Origin: Bacillota bacterium
GTDB lineage: Bacteria; Bacillota; Clostridia; Oscillospirales; Ruminococcaceae
Length of the DNA stretch: 19,566 nucleotides
Reading direction: 5' to 3'
NCBI GenBank assembly: GCA_023396215.1
Contig: JAEWWW010000108.1
Location: 1-19,566, forward strand
The notes under the pieces are model-generated. The model saw only the letters and a list, made by a program, of their open reading frames with translations. It did not search any database and was not told the origin of the DNA. Both the position numbers and the translations under genes were made by a program. This document shows positions 5,631 through 12,771 of the stretch, one piece after another; the stretch's first letter is position 1; the number at the start of each line of letters is the position of its first letter.

Positions 5631-8273
5631 TTATGCGGCCTGCGGCTGCCGTCGGCGCAGATTGCCAATCAGTTTGACCAGCTCGCATACCAATACCGGC
5701 GTCAGCGAAAGCAGCAGAACAATGCCCCACTGGGTGGCATTCATCGAGGTAACGCTGAATATCCTTTGGATGGGCGGCACCAGCAGCACCACCAGCTGCA
5801 TCGCCAGCCCCGCAACAAAGGCCTTGTTCATCGCCTTATTGCTGGTAATGCCGATGCTGAAAATCGAGCGGTGCTCGCTGCGCACATCAAAGGCATGGAA
5901 CAGCTGGCAGAAGGTCAGTGTGGCGAAAGCCATGGTGTTGGCGGTGGCGTCGGCCATATCGGGCGCGCTGAGGATATATTCCCCCAGATAGTAGGCAAGC
6001 AGGGTCAGACCGCCCACCATGATGCCCTGCCATGTCAGCCGCCACGCAAAGCCGTGGGCAAAGAGGCTCTCTTTTGCACTGCGGGGGGGCTGATCCATCG
6101 CCCCCGGCTCCACCTCCTCCAGCCCAAGGGCGAGGGCGGGCAGCGAGTCGGTCACCAGATTGAGCCAGAGAATCTGCACCGGTATCAGCGGCATCTGGTG
6201 AAAGTTGAAGAGGGTTGCCATAAAGATGGTGATAATCTCGCCAATGTTGCAGGAAAGCAGGTAGTGTATCGACTTTTTGATGTTGGCATAGATGCCGCGG
6301 CCCTGCTCCACCGCGCTCACAATGGTGGCAAAGTTGTCGTCGGTGAGTATCATATCGGCGGCGCCCTTTGCCACGTCGGTGCCGGTGATGCCCATGGCGC
6401 AGCCGATGTCGGAGGCCTTGAGGGCGGGGGCGTCGTTCACGCCGTCGCCGGTCATGGCCACCACCTGGCCGTTTTTCTGCCATGCACGCACAATGCGCAT
6501 CTTATCCTCGGGCGAAACCCGGGCATAAACGGCATATTTGGTCACATTGGCCTCCAGCTGCTTCTGGCTCATGGCCTGCAGGTCCTCGCCGGTGATGGCA
6601 AGGTCGCCGTCTCTGAATATATCCAGCTCGCGGGCGATGGCCACCGCGGTAGCCTTATGGTCGCCGGTAATCATCACCGGGCGGATGCCCGCGGCGTAGC
6701 ACTGGGCCACAGCCACCTTGACCTCCTCGCGGGGCGGGTCAATCATACCCACCAGCCCCACAAAGGTCAGGCCCTGCTCCAGCGTTTCGCTGGTGGGCTT
6801 GGCGGGTATCTGGTCGATATCGGCATAGGCAACGCCCAGCACCCGCAGCGCGTTGCCGGCCATCTCCTCGTTGGCGCCGGTTACATCGGCCGAAAGGGCC
6901 GCTGTTTCCACCCGGCTATCCCCTTTGAGGATATGGGTGCAGCGGCTGAGCAGCACGTCGGGCGCGCCCTTGACCATCACCCGGTAGCCGCCCTCGGGGC
7001 GGGGGTGCACGGTGCTCATCAGCTTGCGTTCAGAATCAAAGGGCACCTCGGCTACCCGGGGGCTCTGCTGCTCCAGTTGGTTTTTATCCAGCCCCTCTTT
7101 ATAGGCGATGCTGACAAAGGCGGTTTCGGTGGGGTCGCCCTGCAGGGCGGGGTTGCCTTGGCCATCCACCGTCAAAACCGAGTCGTTGCACAGGGCGCCG
7201 ATGGTCAGCGCCAGCGAACGGTTGGCGTCTTCGGCTGTCCAGACCTTGACCACCGTCATACGGTTTTGGGTCAGGGTGCCGGTTTTATCCGAGCAGATTA
7301 CCGAGGCGCAGCCCAGCGTTTCCACCGCGGGCAGCCGCTTTACAATGGCCTGTTTCCGGGCCATCTTCTGCACGCCCATGGCCAGCACTATGGTGACGAT
7401 GGCCGGCAGCCCTTCAGGGATAGCCGCAACCGCGAGGCTGACCGCCATCATAAACATCTCGATAAAGCCCCGGTTTTGCAGCAGCCCCAGACCGAACATT
7501 ACCGCAACCACCACAAGGCAGATGATGCTCAGCACCTTGCTGATTTCGGCCATCTTCTTTTGCAGCGGGGTTTTGGCGTCCTGCTCCTCCATCAGCATAT
7601 CGGCGATTTTACCCACCTGGGTGTTCATGCCGGTTTCGGTCACCATGGCGATGGCCCGCCCGTTGGTGATAACGGTGGAGGAGATTACCATATTTTTGCG
7701 GTCGCCCAACGGAGTGTTTTCGGAGTATACGGCGTCCGCTTCTTTTTCTACCGGCAGCGATTCGCCGGTCATTGCCGATTCATCCGCCTTCAGGTTGGCA
7801 GCCTGCAGCAGGCGGGCGTCGGCGGGCACAAGGTCGCCGGCCTCCAGCATAATCAGGTCGCCGGGCACCAGCAGGGCGGTATCCAGCGACTGGGTCTGCC
7901 CGTCGCGTATCACCTTTGCCAGCGGGGCCGACATCTTGCGCAGCGCCTCCAGCGCCTTTTCGGCGTTGTTTTCCTGAAAGATGCTGATGCAGGCGTTGAG
8001 CAGCACAATCAGCACAATGATAATGGCGTCGATATAGTCTTCGCCCCCGCTGGCCACCAGCGAAAGTACGGCCGCCGCCAGCAGCACCAGTATCATCGGG
8101 TCTTTCATCTGCTCAAGGAACTGCGCCGCAAGGCTTTTCTTCTTTTTTGCCTGCAACTGGTTGTTGCCATACTCCTCCAAGCGTTTTTTTGCCTGGGCGG
8201 CGGTTAGCCCCTTCTGGGGGTCGCTGCCCAGCTCACCGACGCTTTCTGGAGCCGTCTTACTGTACCAGAGCAT
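5631..8273 (-). CDS. PMR1/SERCA-type cation P-type ATPase (probable Mn2+/Ca2+ exporter)
   Basis: This is an 880-residue P2A-type ATPase that couples ATP hydrolysis to export of divalent cations across the membrane. It shows the actuator motif TGES (169-172), PEGLP in membrane helix 4 (286-290), phosphorylation site DKTGTLT (Asp329), KGAPD in the nucleotide domain, TGDGVNDAPAL in the hinge, and NLVTDSLPALALGLE in helix 6. About ten membrane helices and the full family length are present. The ATG at 8273 follows AAAGGAGGCTCTT. A longer frame to 8327 would use a GTG with no ribosome binding site. Family resemblance alone would say calcium. The yybP-ykoY riboswitch in its leader, shared with mntP, argues that Mn2+ export is its main or additional job, as for other riboswitch-controlled ATPases of this type. 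Metal preference is inferred. Confidence 0.95.
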   Translation of the reverse strand: MLWYSKTAPESVGELGSDPQKGLTAAQAKKRLEEYGNNQLQAKKKKSLAAQFLEQMKDPMILVLLAAAVLSLVASGGEDYIDAIIIVLIVLLNACISIFQENNAEKALEALRKMSAPLAKVIRDGQTQSLDTALLVPGDLIMLEAGDLVPADARLLQAANLKADESAMTGESLPVEKEADAVYSENTPLGDRKNMVISSTVITNGRAIAMVTETGMNTQVGKIADMLMEEQDAKTPLQKKMAEISKVLSIICLVVVAVMFGLGLLQNRGFIEMFMMAVSLAVAAIPEGLPAIVTIVLAMGVQKMARKQAIVKRLPAVETLGCASVICSDKTGTLTQNRMTVVKVWTAEDANRSLALTIGALCNDSVLTVDGQGNPALQGDPTETAFVSIAYKEGLDKNQLEQQSPRVAEVPFDSERKLMSTVHPRPEGGYRVMVKGAPDVLLSRCTHILKGDSRVETAALSADVTGANEEMAGNALRVLGVAYADIDQIPAKPTSETLEQGLTFVGLVGMIDPPREEVKVAVAQCYAAGIRPVMITGDHKATAVAIARELDIFRDGDLAITGEDLQAMSQKQLEANVTKYAVYARVSPEDKMRIVRAWQKNGQVVAMTGDGVNDAPALKASDIGCAMGITGTDVAKGAADMILTDDNFATIVSAVEQGRGIYANIKKSIHYLLSCNIGEIITIFMATLFNFHQMPLIPVQILWLNLVTDSLPALALGLEEVEPGAMDQPPRSAKESLFAHGFAWRLTWQGIMVGGLTLLAYYLGEYILSAPDMADATANTMAFATLTFCQLFHAFDVRSEHRSIFSIGITSNKAMNKAFVAGLAMQLVVLLVPPIQRIFSVTSMNATQWGIVLLLSLTPVLVCELVKLIGNLRRRQPQAA

Positions 8274-8417
8274 AAGAGCCTCCTTTAAAAATGAACTTTT
8301 GCAGGGCTGCGGGCCTGTTTTATACACCTAAGGTTAAAATGTGAATGAAACGGTGTTTTATCCCGTACCAAGGCCGCTTAGGCTAAAAAACTGCGTATAT
8401 TTTTCATTTTATCCAAG

Positions 8418-8448
8418 AAAAAACAGGTGCGCCGCGCTGCACCTGTTT
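8418..8448 (-). terminator. Second terminator-like hairpin in the ATPase leader
   Basis: In the RNA sense, AAACAGGTGC pairs perfectly with GCACCTGTTT around AGCGCGGC, followed by six U. It lies 15 nt beyond the hairpin base of the first terminator (8 nt beyond its U-run) and about 145 nt before the start codon. It is homologous to the hairpin at 4610-4643, with paired substitutions in the stem. Confidence 0.75.
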
Positions 8449-8456
8449 TAAACCAC

Positions 8457-8489
8457 AAAAAAACATGTACAGCCCCTGTGCTATACATG
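8457..8489 (-). terminator. Riboswitch-controlled terminator of the ATPase gene
   Basis: In the RNA sense, CATGTATAGC pairs with GCTGTACATG (10 bp) around ACAGGG (8464-8489), and seven U follow. The stem differs from the mntP copy at one position (A-U instead of G-U), preserving pairing. CATG at its base is shared with riboswitch P1. Confidence 0.9.
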
Positions 8490-8578
8490 AGTCTCATTAA
8501 TTAAGGCAAACCAGACCATTATCCGGCCATGCTGTTGATTTGCCGCGTATAAAACGCCAATTACTCCCTCATGGAATG
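8486..8578 (-). promoter_or_regulatory. yybP-ykoY (Mn2+) riboswitch upstream of the P-type ATPase
   Basis: The same hallmark ends occur as in the mntP copy: CATGAGGGAGTA at the 5' side (P1 arm 8573-8568) and ATGAGACTCATG at the 3' side (P1 arm 8491-8486). The inner GCGT/ACGC and GGCAAA/TTTGCC stems are kept, while the distal helix has changed sequence but can still pair. Mn2+ binding should prevent the overlapping terminator. Between this leader and the ATG (8274-8417) there is about 140 nt of untranslated leader in which I see only short inverted repeats. Confidence 0.9.
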
Positions 8579-8583
8579 TGACC

Positions 8584-8612
8584 AGTATAATATATTCCCC
8601 TTTTCTTGTCAA
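8584..8612 (-). promoter_or_regulatory. Sigma-A promoter of the ATPase leader
   Basis: On the - strand, -35 TTGACA (8612-8607), a 17-bp spacer and -10 TATACT (8589-8584) stand just upstream of the riboswitch. The architecture is identical to the mntP promoter. Confidence 0.9.
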
Positions 8613-8663
8613 TTGTTTTGGACGGAGGTTACCGCATTTTTCTGCCCATTCCGGCAGGGATTA

Positions 8664-8672
8664 TGATATAAT
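8664..8672 (+). promoter_or_regulatory. Extended -10 promoter for the CPBP protease/tadA pair
   Basis: TGATATAAT is a consensus extended -10 (TGnTATAAT). No good -35 is seen at 16-18 bp, which extended -10 promoters can tolerate. It would give a leader of nearly 290 nt. Confidence 0.55.
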
Positions 8673-8737
8673 GGCATGGTATAAGCTGCAAAGCAGATAT
8701 GATGCATCAAGGATACCGTGCCGCTCTGTGGGAGGAG

Positions 8738-8851
8738 CTTGCCTGCAGGCGGGCGACCGCAGATCGGCAGCCCGCCGTTGCGGGCAGTATCCCGGCCCCC
8801 CCCCGTCGGAGGAGGGCCGATATCACGCAAAATCATTGCAGGCAAGATTTT
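8738..8851 (+). repeat. Structured leader segment containing a partial dispersed repeat
   Basis: CTTGCCTGCA (8738-8747) is inverted as TGCAGGCAAG (8837-8846). Between them ATCGGC/GCCGAT and GCCCGC/GCGGGC can pair, and AAAATC/GATTTT (8829-8851) forms a terminator-like hairpin. Bases 8744-8758 are an exact 15-nt match to the reverse complement of 18393-18407, part of the REP-like hairpins upstream of lepA. The remaining leader (8852-8964) shows nothing clear. Confidence 0.5.
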
Positions 8852-8964
8852 CCCTTATATCCCTTGGCCTGTATTATCCGCTTTTTCCTACCCCTGCCGG
8901 CTTGAATCCCGCCGTAAAGCTTAAGGCAGCCCCGCCGCAACGGCAGCGGCAGAATGGATATCTT

Positions 8965-9993
8965 ATGACCAACCTCCCTCAGGGGCTCCCCCCCGTGGAC
9001 AGCCGGTTTTTCCCCGGCTCTTTTGGCCCGCGCGAGCGCGAGCGACGGCAGCTGCGGCGCAGTGCCACCGCCATCGCCTTTGTGCTGCTGGGCTATCTGG
9101 CCCTTTCCTTTCTGCTGCCTTTGCTGTTTTACTGGGTCGCCTCGTGGTTTCTCCCCGGCCCTGGGGTCGCCGGCGGCCTTGTCTGGGCGGTAAACCTCAT
9201 GAACGAGCTGATTTATCTGGTGACCTATGTCTGCGCTTTGGCGCTGCCCTTTTGGCTTTATACCCGCTGGGTGGGCATTCCCCGCCGCAAGGCGCTGCCC
9301 TTCAGGCCGGTGCCTGTGGGGCTGATGCTGCCTGCCGTACTGCTGGGGCTGGGGGCCACCTCGCTGGGCAATTTTATCTCGGCGGGGCTGGGCAGCGTTT
9401 TTGCGCTGGCGGGCTTTGTGCCGGTGGTCGCTCAGCCGGGGCTGACCGGCAGCCCCGCCGCCGATTTGGTGGTGCTGATTTCGGCCACGCTGGCAGCCGC
9501 CACGGTGGAGGAGTTCGCCTTCAGAGGGGTACTGCTCCAGTCGCTGCGCCGCTATGGCGACGGCTTCGCGGTACTGGCCTCGGCGGTGGTCTTTGCCCTC
9601 TGCCACGCTTCCTTTCTGCAACTGGGCCCCGCGCTGCTTTCGGGGCTGGTAATGGGCTACTTCGCGGTGGTCACCGGCTCGCTTTGGGTGGGCTTTGTGA
9701 CCCATCTGGTGTATAACTCGGTGGCGATGGCCGCCGGCGAGCTTATTCCCCAACTGCCGGTGCACCTGCAGAATACGGCCAATCTGGCGGTGTCGGCGGC
9801 GATGCTGGTGGTGGGGCTGGCGGCGGCGGTTTATCTGGCGCTGCGGTACGAAAAAGCCTTTTCGCTGAAGGCCGCCGCCACCCTGCTGGGGGCCAGGGCC
9901 AAATGGCTCGCGGTGTTTTCTTCGGTGCCCTTTACATCGACGGTGCTGGTGCTGCTGCTGTTGGTGGCGCGCAGCTTTGTGCCCATCACATAG
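8965..9993 (+). CDS. CPBP family intramembrane metalloprotease
   Basis: This is a 342-residue multi-pass membrane protein of the CPBP (CAAX protease and bacteriocin-processing) family. Motif 1, EEFAFRG, is at 182-188, with the catalytic Glu-Glu and Arg intact. Motif 2 is the FALCHASF region, and a later HLVYNS helix supplies the third site. About eight hydrophobic segments follow a polar, Arg-rich N-terminal 35 residues (RERERRQLRR). Members cut within the membrane or serve in bacteriocin self-immunity. No substrate or bacteriocin gene is visible here. The ATG at 8965 has only a weak GGATA site, but the frame upstream is leader-like. tadA follows after 12 nt, so the two are probably co-transcribed. 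Confidence 0.92.
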   Translation: MTNLPQGLPPVDSRFFPGSFGPRERERRQLRRSATAIAFVLLGYLALSFLLPLLFYWVASWFLPGPGVAGGLVWAVNLMNELIYLVTYVCALALPFWLYTRWVGIPRRKALPFRPVPVGLMLPAVLLGLGATSLGNFISAGLGSVFALAGFVPVVAQPGLTGSPAADLVVLISATLAAATVEEFAFRGVLLQSLRRYGDGFAVLASAVVFALCHASFLQLGPALLSGLVMGYFAVVTGSLWVGFVTHLVYNSVAMAAGELIPQLPVHLQNTANLAVSAAMLVVGLAAAVYLALRYEKAFSLKAAATLLGARAKWLAVFSSVPFTSTVLVLLLLVARSFVPIT

Positions 9994-10005
9994 GAGGATA
10001 GCCCA

Positions 10006-10491
10006 ATGAACCCGAGGGATAACGAATATATGCGCCTTGCGCTGGCGCAGGCTGAACTGGCCGCCCGGGCCGGAGAGGTGCCGGTGGGTGCGGTGGTGGT
10101 GCGGGGCGACAGAGTGATTGCCAGCAGCCACAACCTGCGGGAAACCGACAAAAACGCGCTGGCCCACGCCGAGCTGCTGGCCATCGACGCCGCCTGCCGG
10201 ACGCTGGGGGGCTGGCGGCTGACCGGCTGCACCCTGTATGTCACCCTTGAGCCCTGCCCCATGTGCGCCGGGGCGATTATCAACGCCCGCATCAGCCGGG
10301 TGGTGTACGGCGCAGCCGACCCCAAGGCCGGCTGCTGTGGCTCGGTGGCCAACCTCTTTGAGATGCCTTTTAACCACCGGCCCACCATCACCGCCGGGGT
10401 GCTGGCCGAAGAATGCGCCGGGCTGCTTTCCCGTTTTTTTTCACAACGCCGTTTGGATAAAACGCTTGTCCCCCCGGCAAAAAGTGAATAA
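10006..10491 (+). CDS. tadA: tRNA-specific adenosine(34) deaminase TadA
   Basis: This cytosolic zinc enzyme converts adenosine 34 to inosine in the anticodon of tRNA-Arg, an essential step for decoding. The 161-residue length is typical. The zinc/catalytic motif HAE (54-56), with Glu56 as proton shuttle, and the second motif PCPMCAG (Cys84 and Cys87 as zinc ligands) are intact. So are GEVPVGAVVV and the ISRVVYGAADPKAG block. The ATG at 10006 follows TAGGAGGATAGCCCA. The gene lies 12 nt behind the CPBP protease gene. A stem-loop with a DnaA box lies 60 nt downstream. Free-standing nucleoside deaminases share the motifs, but this arrangement is that of TadA. Confidence 0.96.
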   Translation: MNPRDNEYMRLALAQAELAARAGEVPVGAVVVRGDRVIASSHNLRETDKNALAHAELLAIDAACRTLGGWRLTGCTLYVTLEPCPMCAGAIINARISRVVYGAADPKAGCCGSVANLFEMPFNHRPTITAGVLAEECAGLLSRFFSQRRLDKTLVPPAKSE

Positions 10492-10551
10492 GTTTTGGCA
10501 TTTTGCTACATTTCCCAGCTTCGTTTTTAACTTTTCGTAGTTTTACACCGT

Positions 10552-10576
10552 GAATCCACACATTTAGTGTGGATAA
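10552..10576. other. Stem-loop containing a perfect DnaA-box 9-mer
   Basis: TCCACAC (10555-10561) pairs with GTGTGGA (10567-10573) around ATTTA. The right arm extends into TGTGGATAA (10568-10576), the exact complement of the DnaA box TTATCCACA. The left arm (GAATCCACA) is a two-mismatch copy. It is followed by a TTGAAA-rich stretch. No U-run follows directly. In the rest of 10492-10680 I see no gene. Confidence 0.45.
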
Positions 10577-10680
10577 CTCTGTTGAAATTGTTGAAAGCTT
10601 AATATTCATCGGCAATATTACGCCCGGTAGTATCTTCATTTTTTGGGCCGTCGGCCACCATTTTGGTTGCGCTTTACCTC

Positions 10681-10730
10681 AAAAAAGCCACCCCGCAGAA
10701 ACAGATGGTTTTCTGCGGGGTGGCTTTATT
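10681..10730. terminator. Strong bidirectional terminator
   Basis: GCCACCCCGCAGAA (10687-10700) pairs over 14 bp with TTCTGCGGGGTGGC (10711-10724). A-runs and T-runs lie on both sides, with six T on the - strand. It can end the tadA transcript (+) and the peptide-binding lipoprotein transcript (-). Between it and 10881 only a short GCG-CCC/GGG-CGC hairpin with four T (- strand, 10858-10881) is seen. Confidence 0.85.
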
Positions 10731-10880
10731 TTATTCCGAAAAGCAGGCCGGTTTATTGTTTGTTTTTCACCCCGCCGCGGCAGGCGGTATTTCGCTGCTT
10801 TTTATCCGCAACCGCCCGTTTTGCAGGTTTTTAAACACCCTCTTGCATAAGCGGTGGAAAACCGGCGTCCCTTTTGGGCG

Positions 10881-12458
10881 CTAACCCAGCCTGGCATGGT
10901 GGAAAAACAGCTTGCCCGAATAGGGGGAATACTCCACCCCCAGCACCCCCTTGCCCATGGCGAAGCAGGTGGTTTCAAAGTAGAGGGGCACCACCACCGC
11001 CTCGCTCAGCAGCAGGTCTTCGGCCTTGGCAAAAAGCCGCACCATCTCCTGCACTGTGCCGGAGGCTTCCGCCTGGCTCACCGTGAGGTCATACTCGCCG
11101 TCGGCATAGCCGGTCAGATTGCCTGCCGCCCCGCTCACAAACTGGCCCAGCAGCCCCGAAGGGTCGGGCCGGTTGGAGGTAAAGGGCAGGATGGCGATAT
11201 CATAATCGCCCGCCGCCACCTTTTTGCTCAGCTCCTGCTGGGGCAGCTGCTGGATGTTGACATAGAGCGAAAGGTTGCGCTGCCACATCTGCTGGATAAA
11301 GCTCGCGTAGTAAATCTGGTTGGCCCGCTCCGGCACCAGAATGGTGACGCTGTCCAGCTTTTTGCGCCCCTGGGCCTCCAGCGTCTGGCGAAACAGCTCC
11401 CGCGCCGTTTCGGGATTATAGGGCGGGCTGACCGCCTGCCCCGCCTGCTGGCGGTAGGGCTTGTCAAAGATAAGGGACGCGGGGGGGATGAACTGGGATG
11501 TGGAGATAAACCCCTCCTGCAGCTTCTCGGCCAACTGCTGGCGGTCTACCGACATCTGGAGCGCCGCCCGCATCTCCCGGTCGGCAAAGGCGGGCTTCTG
11601 CTGGTTGAAGCAGAGGGCCCAAACGGTGTTGTCAAAGGGTTCGTAGGTCAGCCCCGCCTCCACCGCTTCTTTGAGCCGGTCGTGGGCGATGGCCCCGGCG
11701 TGGCTGCGGCCGCTCAGCAACTGCTGCTCCGGGTCTTCACGGCCTATCTGGAAGGTGACCGACTGGGGCAAAACCCCCTCGGCCTCATAATATTTCTCGT
11801 TTTTTTGCAGCGTGAGCTTTTCCTCGCTCCAGCCGGTGAGGGCAAAGGCGCCGTTGCTCAACAGCGACGCAGGCCCGGTGCCGTAACGCCCCCGGGTAGA
11901 CTGAAAAAACGCCTCGTTACAGGGCAGGGCGGCGGTGCTGCTCAGCAGCTGACCCAAAAATGCGCTGGGGGCCTCCAGCCGGATGACCAGCGTATAGTCG
12001 TCGGAGGCTTCAATGCCCAGAGCGGAGGGGGGCTGCTCCCCCGCCAACACCGCTTTGGCGTTCTCAATCATCATAAAATCTGCCGCGTAGGGCGAAACCA
12101 CCCCCGGCCCAAAGTGCCGCCTGAGGGCAAAGACAAAGTCATGGGCGGTCAGGGGGGTACCGTCGGCCCACTTCAGGCCCTGCCGCAGGGTAAAGGTGTG
12201 GGTCTTTTCGTCGGCCGAGGTGGTGCTGCCCTCGGCAAGGGCGTAGGAAACCGACCCGTCGGCCCGCTGGCGCAGCAGACCCTCCATGCAGTTGCTCAGC
12301 ACGCTTTTGGCGGCATCCTCGGTGGCAAACTGGGGGTCAAGGCTGCTAATGGCCGCAGGAATATCATATTGAAAGCGCCCGCCCTCCTCGCTGTCGCCGC
12401 AGCCCCAAAGGCCGAGGGCCAGCGCGAGGGCAAGAACCGTTGCAATGGTTTTTCTCAT
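10881..12458 (-). CDS. ABC transporter peptide-binding lipoprotein (OppA/SBP_bac_5 family)
   Basis: This is a 525-residue extracytoplasmic solute-binding protein of the peptide/nickel type. It begins with a lipoprotein signal (MRKTIATVLALALALGLWGC, lipidated Cys at residue 20). The family core follows: SSLDPQFATEDAAKSVLSN, the Y..AEGSTTSADEKTHTFTLR block with LKWADGTPLTAHDFVFALRR, a central RAALQMSVDRQ segment, and a C-terminal domain with YDIAILPFTSNRPDPSGLL. The ATG at 12458 follows AGAAAGG; the frame further upstream crosses the promoter. No permease or ATPase genes are next to it, so it is an orphan binding protein or its transporter lies elsewhere. Ligand unknown. It has its own promoter and is divergent from the ChrB-domain gene. 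Confidence 0.94.
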   Translation of the reverse strand: MRKTIATVLALALALGLWGCGDSEEGGRFQYDIPAAISSLDPQFATEDAAKSVLSNCMEGLLRQRADGSVSYALAEGSTTSADEKTHTFTLRQGLKWADGTPLTAHDFVFALRRHFGPGVVSPYAADFMMIENAKAVLAGEQPPSALGIEASDDYTLVIRLEAPSAFLGQLLSSTAALPCNEAFFQSTRGRYGTGPASLLSNGAFALTGWSEEKLTLQKNEKYYEAEGVLPQSVTFQIGREDPEQQLLSGRSHAGAIAHDRLKEAVEAGLTYEPFDNTVWALCFNQQKPAFADREMRAALQMSVDRQQLAEKLQEGFISTSQFIPPASLIFDKPYRQQAGQAVSPPYNPETARELFRQTLEAQGRKKLDSVTILVPERANQIYYASFIQQMWQRNLSLYVNIQQLPQQELSKKVAAGDYDIAILPFTSNRPDPSGLLGQFVSGAAGNLTGYADGEYDLTVSQAEASGTVQEMVRLFAKAEDLLLSEAVVVPLYFETTCFAMGKGVLGVEYSPYSGKLFFHHARLG

Positions 12459-12509
12459 GGTGTAAGCCTTTCTAAAGCCGCATGGCTGTGCCGTTATCTT
12501 AACAAAAGT

Positions 12510-12538
12510 ATTGTAGCATTTCGCCGCCGGTTTCTCAA
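12510..12538 (-). promoter_or_regulatory. Promoter of the peptide-binding lipoprotein gene
   Basis: On the - strand, TTGAGA (12538-12533), a 17-bp spacer and TACAAT (12515-12510) precede the start codon by about 50 nt. It is one of two divergent promoters in the 313-nt gap 12459-12771. Confidence 0.75.
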
Positions 12539-12576
12539 GCAAAACCGGCCCCCCTTCCCGGTTTGCCAAAAATTTG

Positions 12577-12606
12577 TTGAATTCCCCGGCTGCCAAATGG
12601 TATAAT
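12577..12606 (+). promoter_or_regulatory. Promoter of the ChrB-domain gene
   Basis: TTGAAT (12577-12582), an 18-bp spacer and TATAAT (12601-12606) with an extended TGG in front form a good sigma-A promoter. The leader to the ATG at 12772 is about 160 nt. Confidence 0.8.
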
Positions 12607-12671
12607 TGCGGTAATGGCAACGCGGCCCGCTCTACTGCGGGGCATGCCGCCCATATTCCCCCGCTGATTTG

Positions 12672-12695
12672 GCCCGCCGCCCGGTGAGGCGGGGC
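12672..12695 (+). other. GC-rich hairpin in the ChrB-domain gene leader
   Basis: GCCCGCC (12672-12678) pairs with GGCGGG(G)C (12688-12695), followed by GCTTTAT. A second small inverted repeat, AAAACA/TGTTTT, lies just before the ribosome binding site. Either could attenuate expression, but I cannot assign a class. Confidence 0.35.
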
Positions 12696-12771
12696 GCTTT
12701 ATCTGTGGGCGGTGGGGCGGTATTTGCATATCGGTTTTACAAAACACAGTTGTTTTAAGGAGGATGCACCA

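Noticed and set aside
5508..8207. A 2.7-kb open frame antisense to the P-type ATPase, and similar long antisense frames opposite the peptide-binding lipoprotein (10854-12605), the CPBP/tadA genes (8833-10377) and lepA (16037-17824).
   Set aside because: They mirror verified genes with complete family motifs, have repetitive His/Gly/Gln/Arg-rich translations, lack ribosome binding sites, and are expected in GC-rich DNA where stop codons are rare on the opposite strand.
5631..8273. Naming the ATPase strictly as a calcium pump.
   Set aside because: Sequence motifs are shared by Ca2+ and Mn2+ pumps of the PMR1 type, and the Mn2+ riboswitch in its leader argues against a calcium-only assignment.
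8738..8851. Known riboswitch or T-box in the CPBP leader.
   Set aside because: No conserved core of a class I know was found. Only inverted repeats and a repeat fragment are visible.
8578..8964. N-terminal extension of the CPBP protease back to 8578.
   Set aside because: It would overlap the ATPase riboswitch promoter and the extended -10. The translation has no family similarity, and hydrophobic/polar structure typical of the family begins after 8965.
10492..10600. Replication origin.
   Set aside because: Only one perfect DnaA box and no origin-associated genes. Kept as a low-interest observation rather than a feature call.
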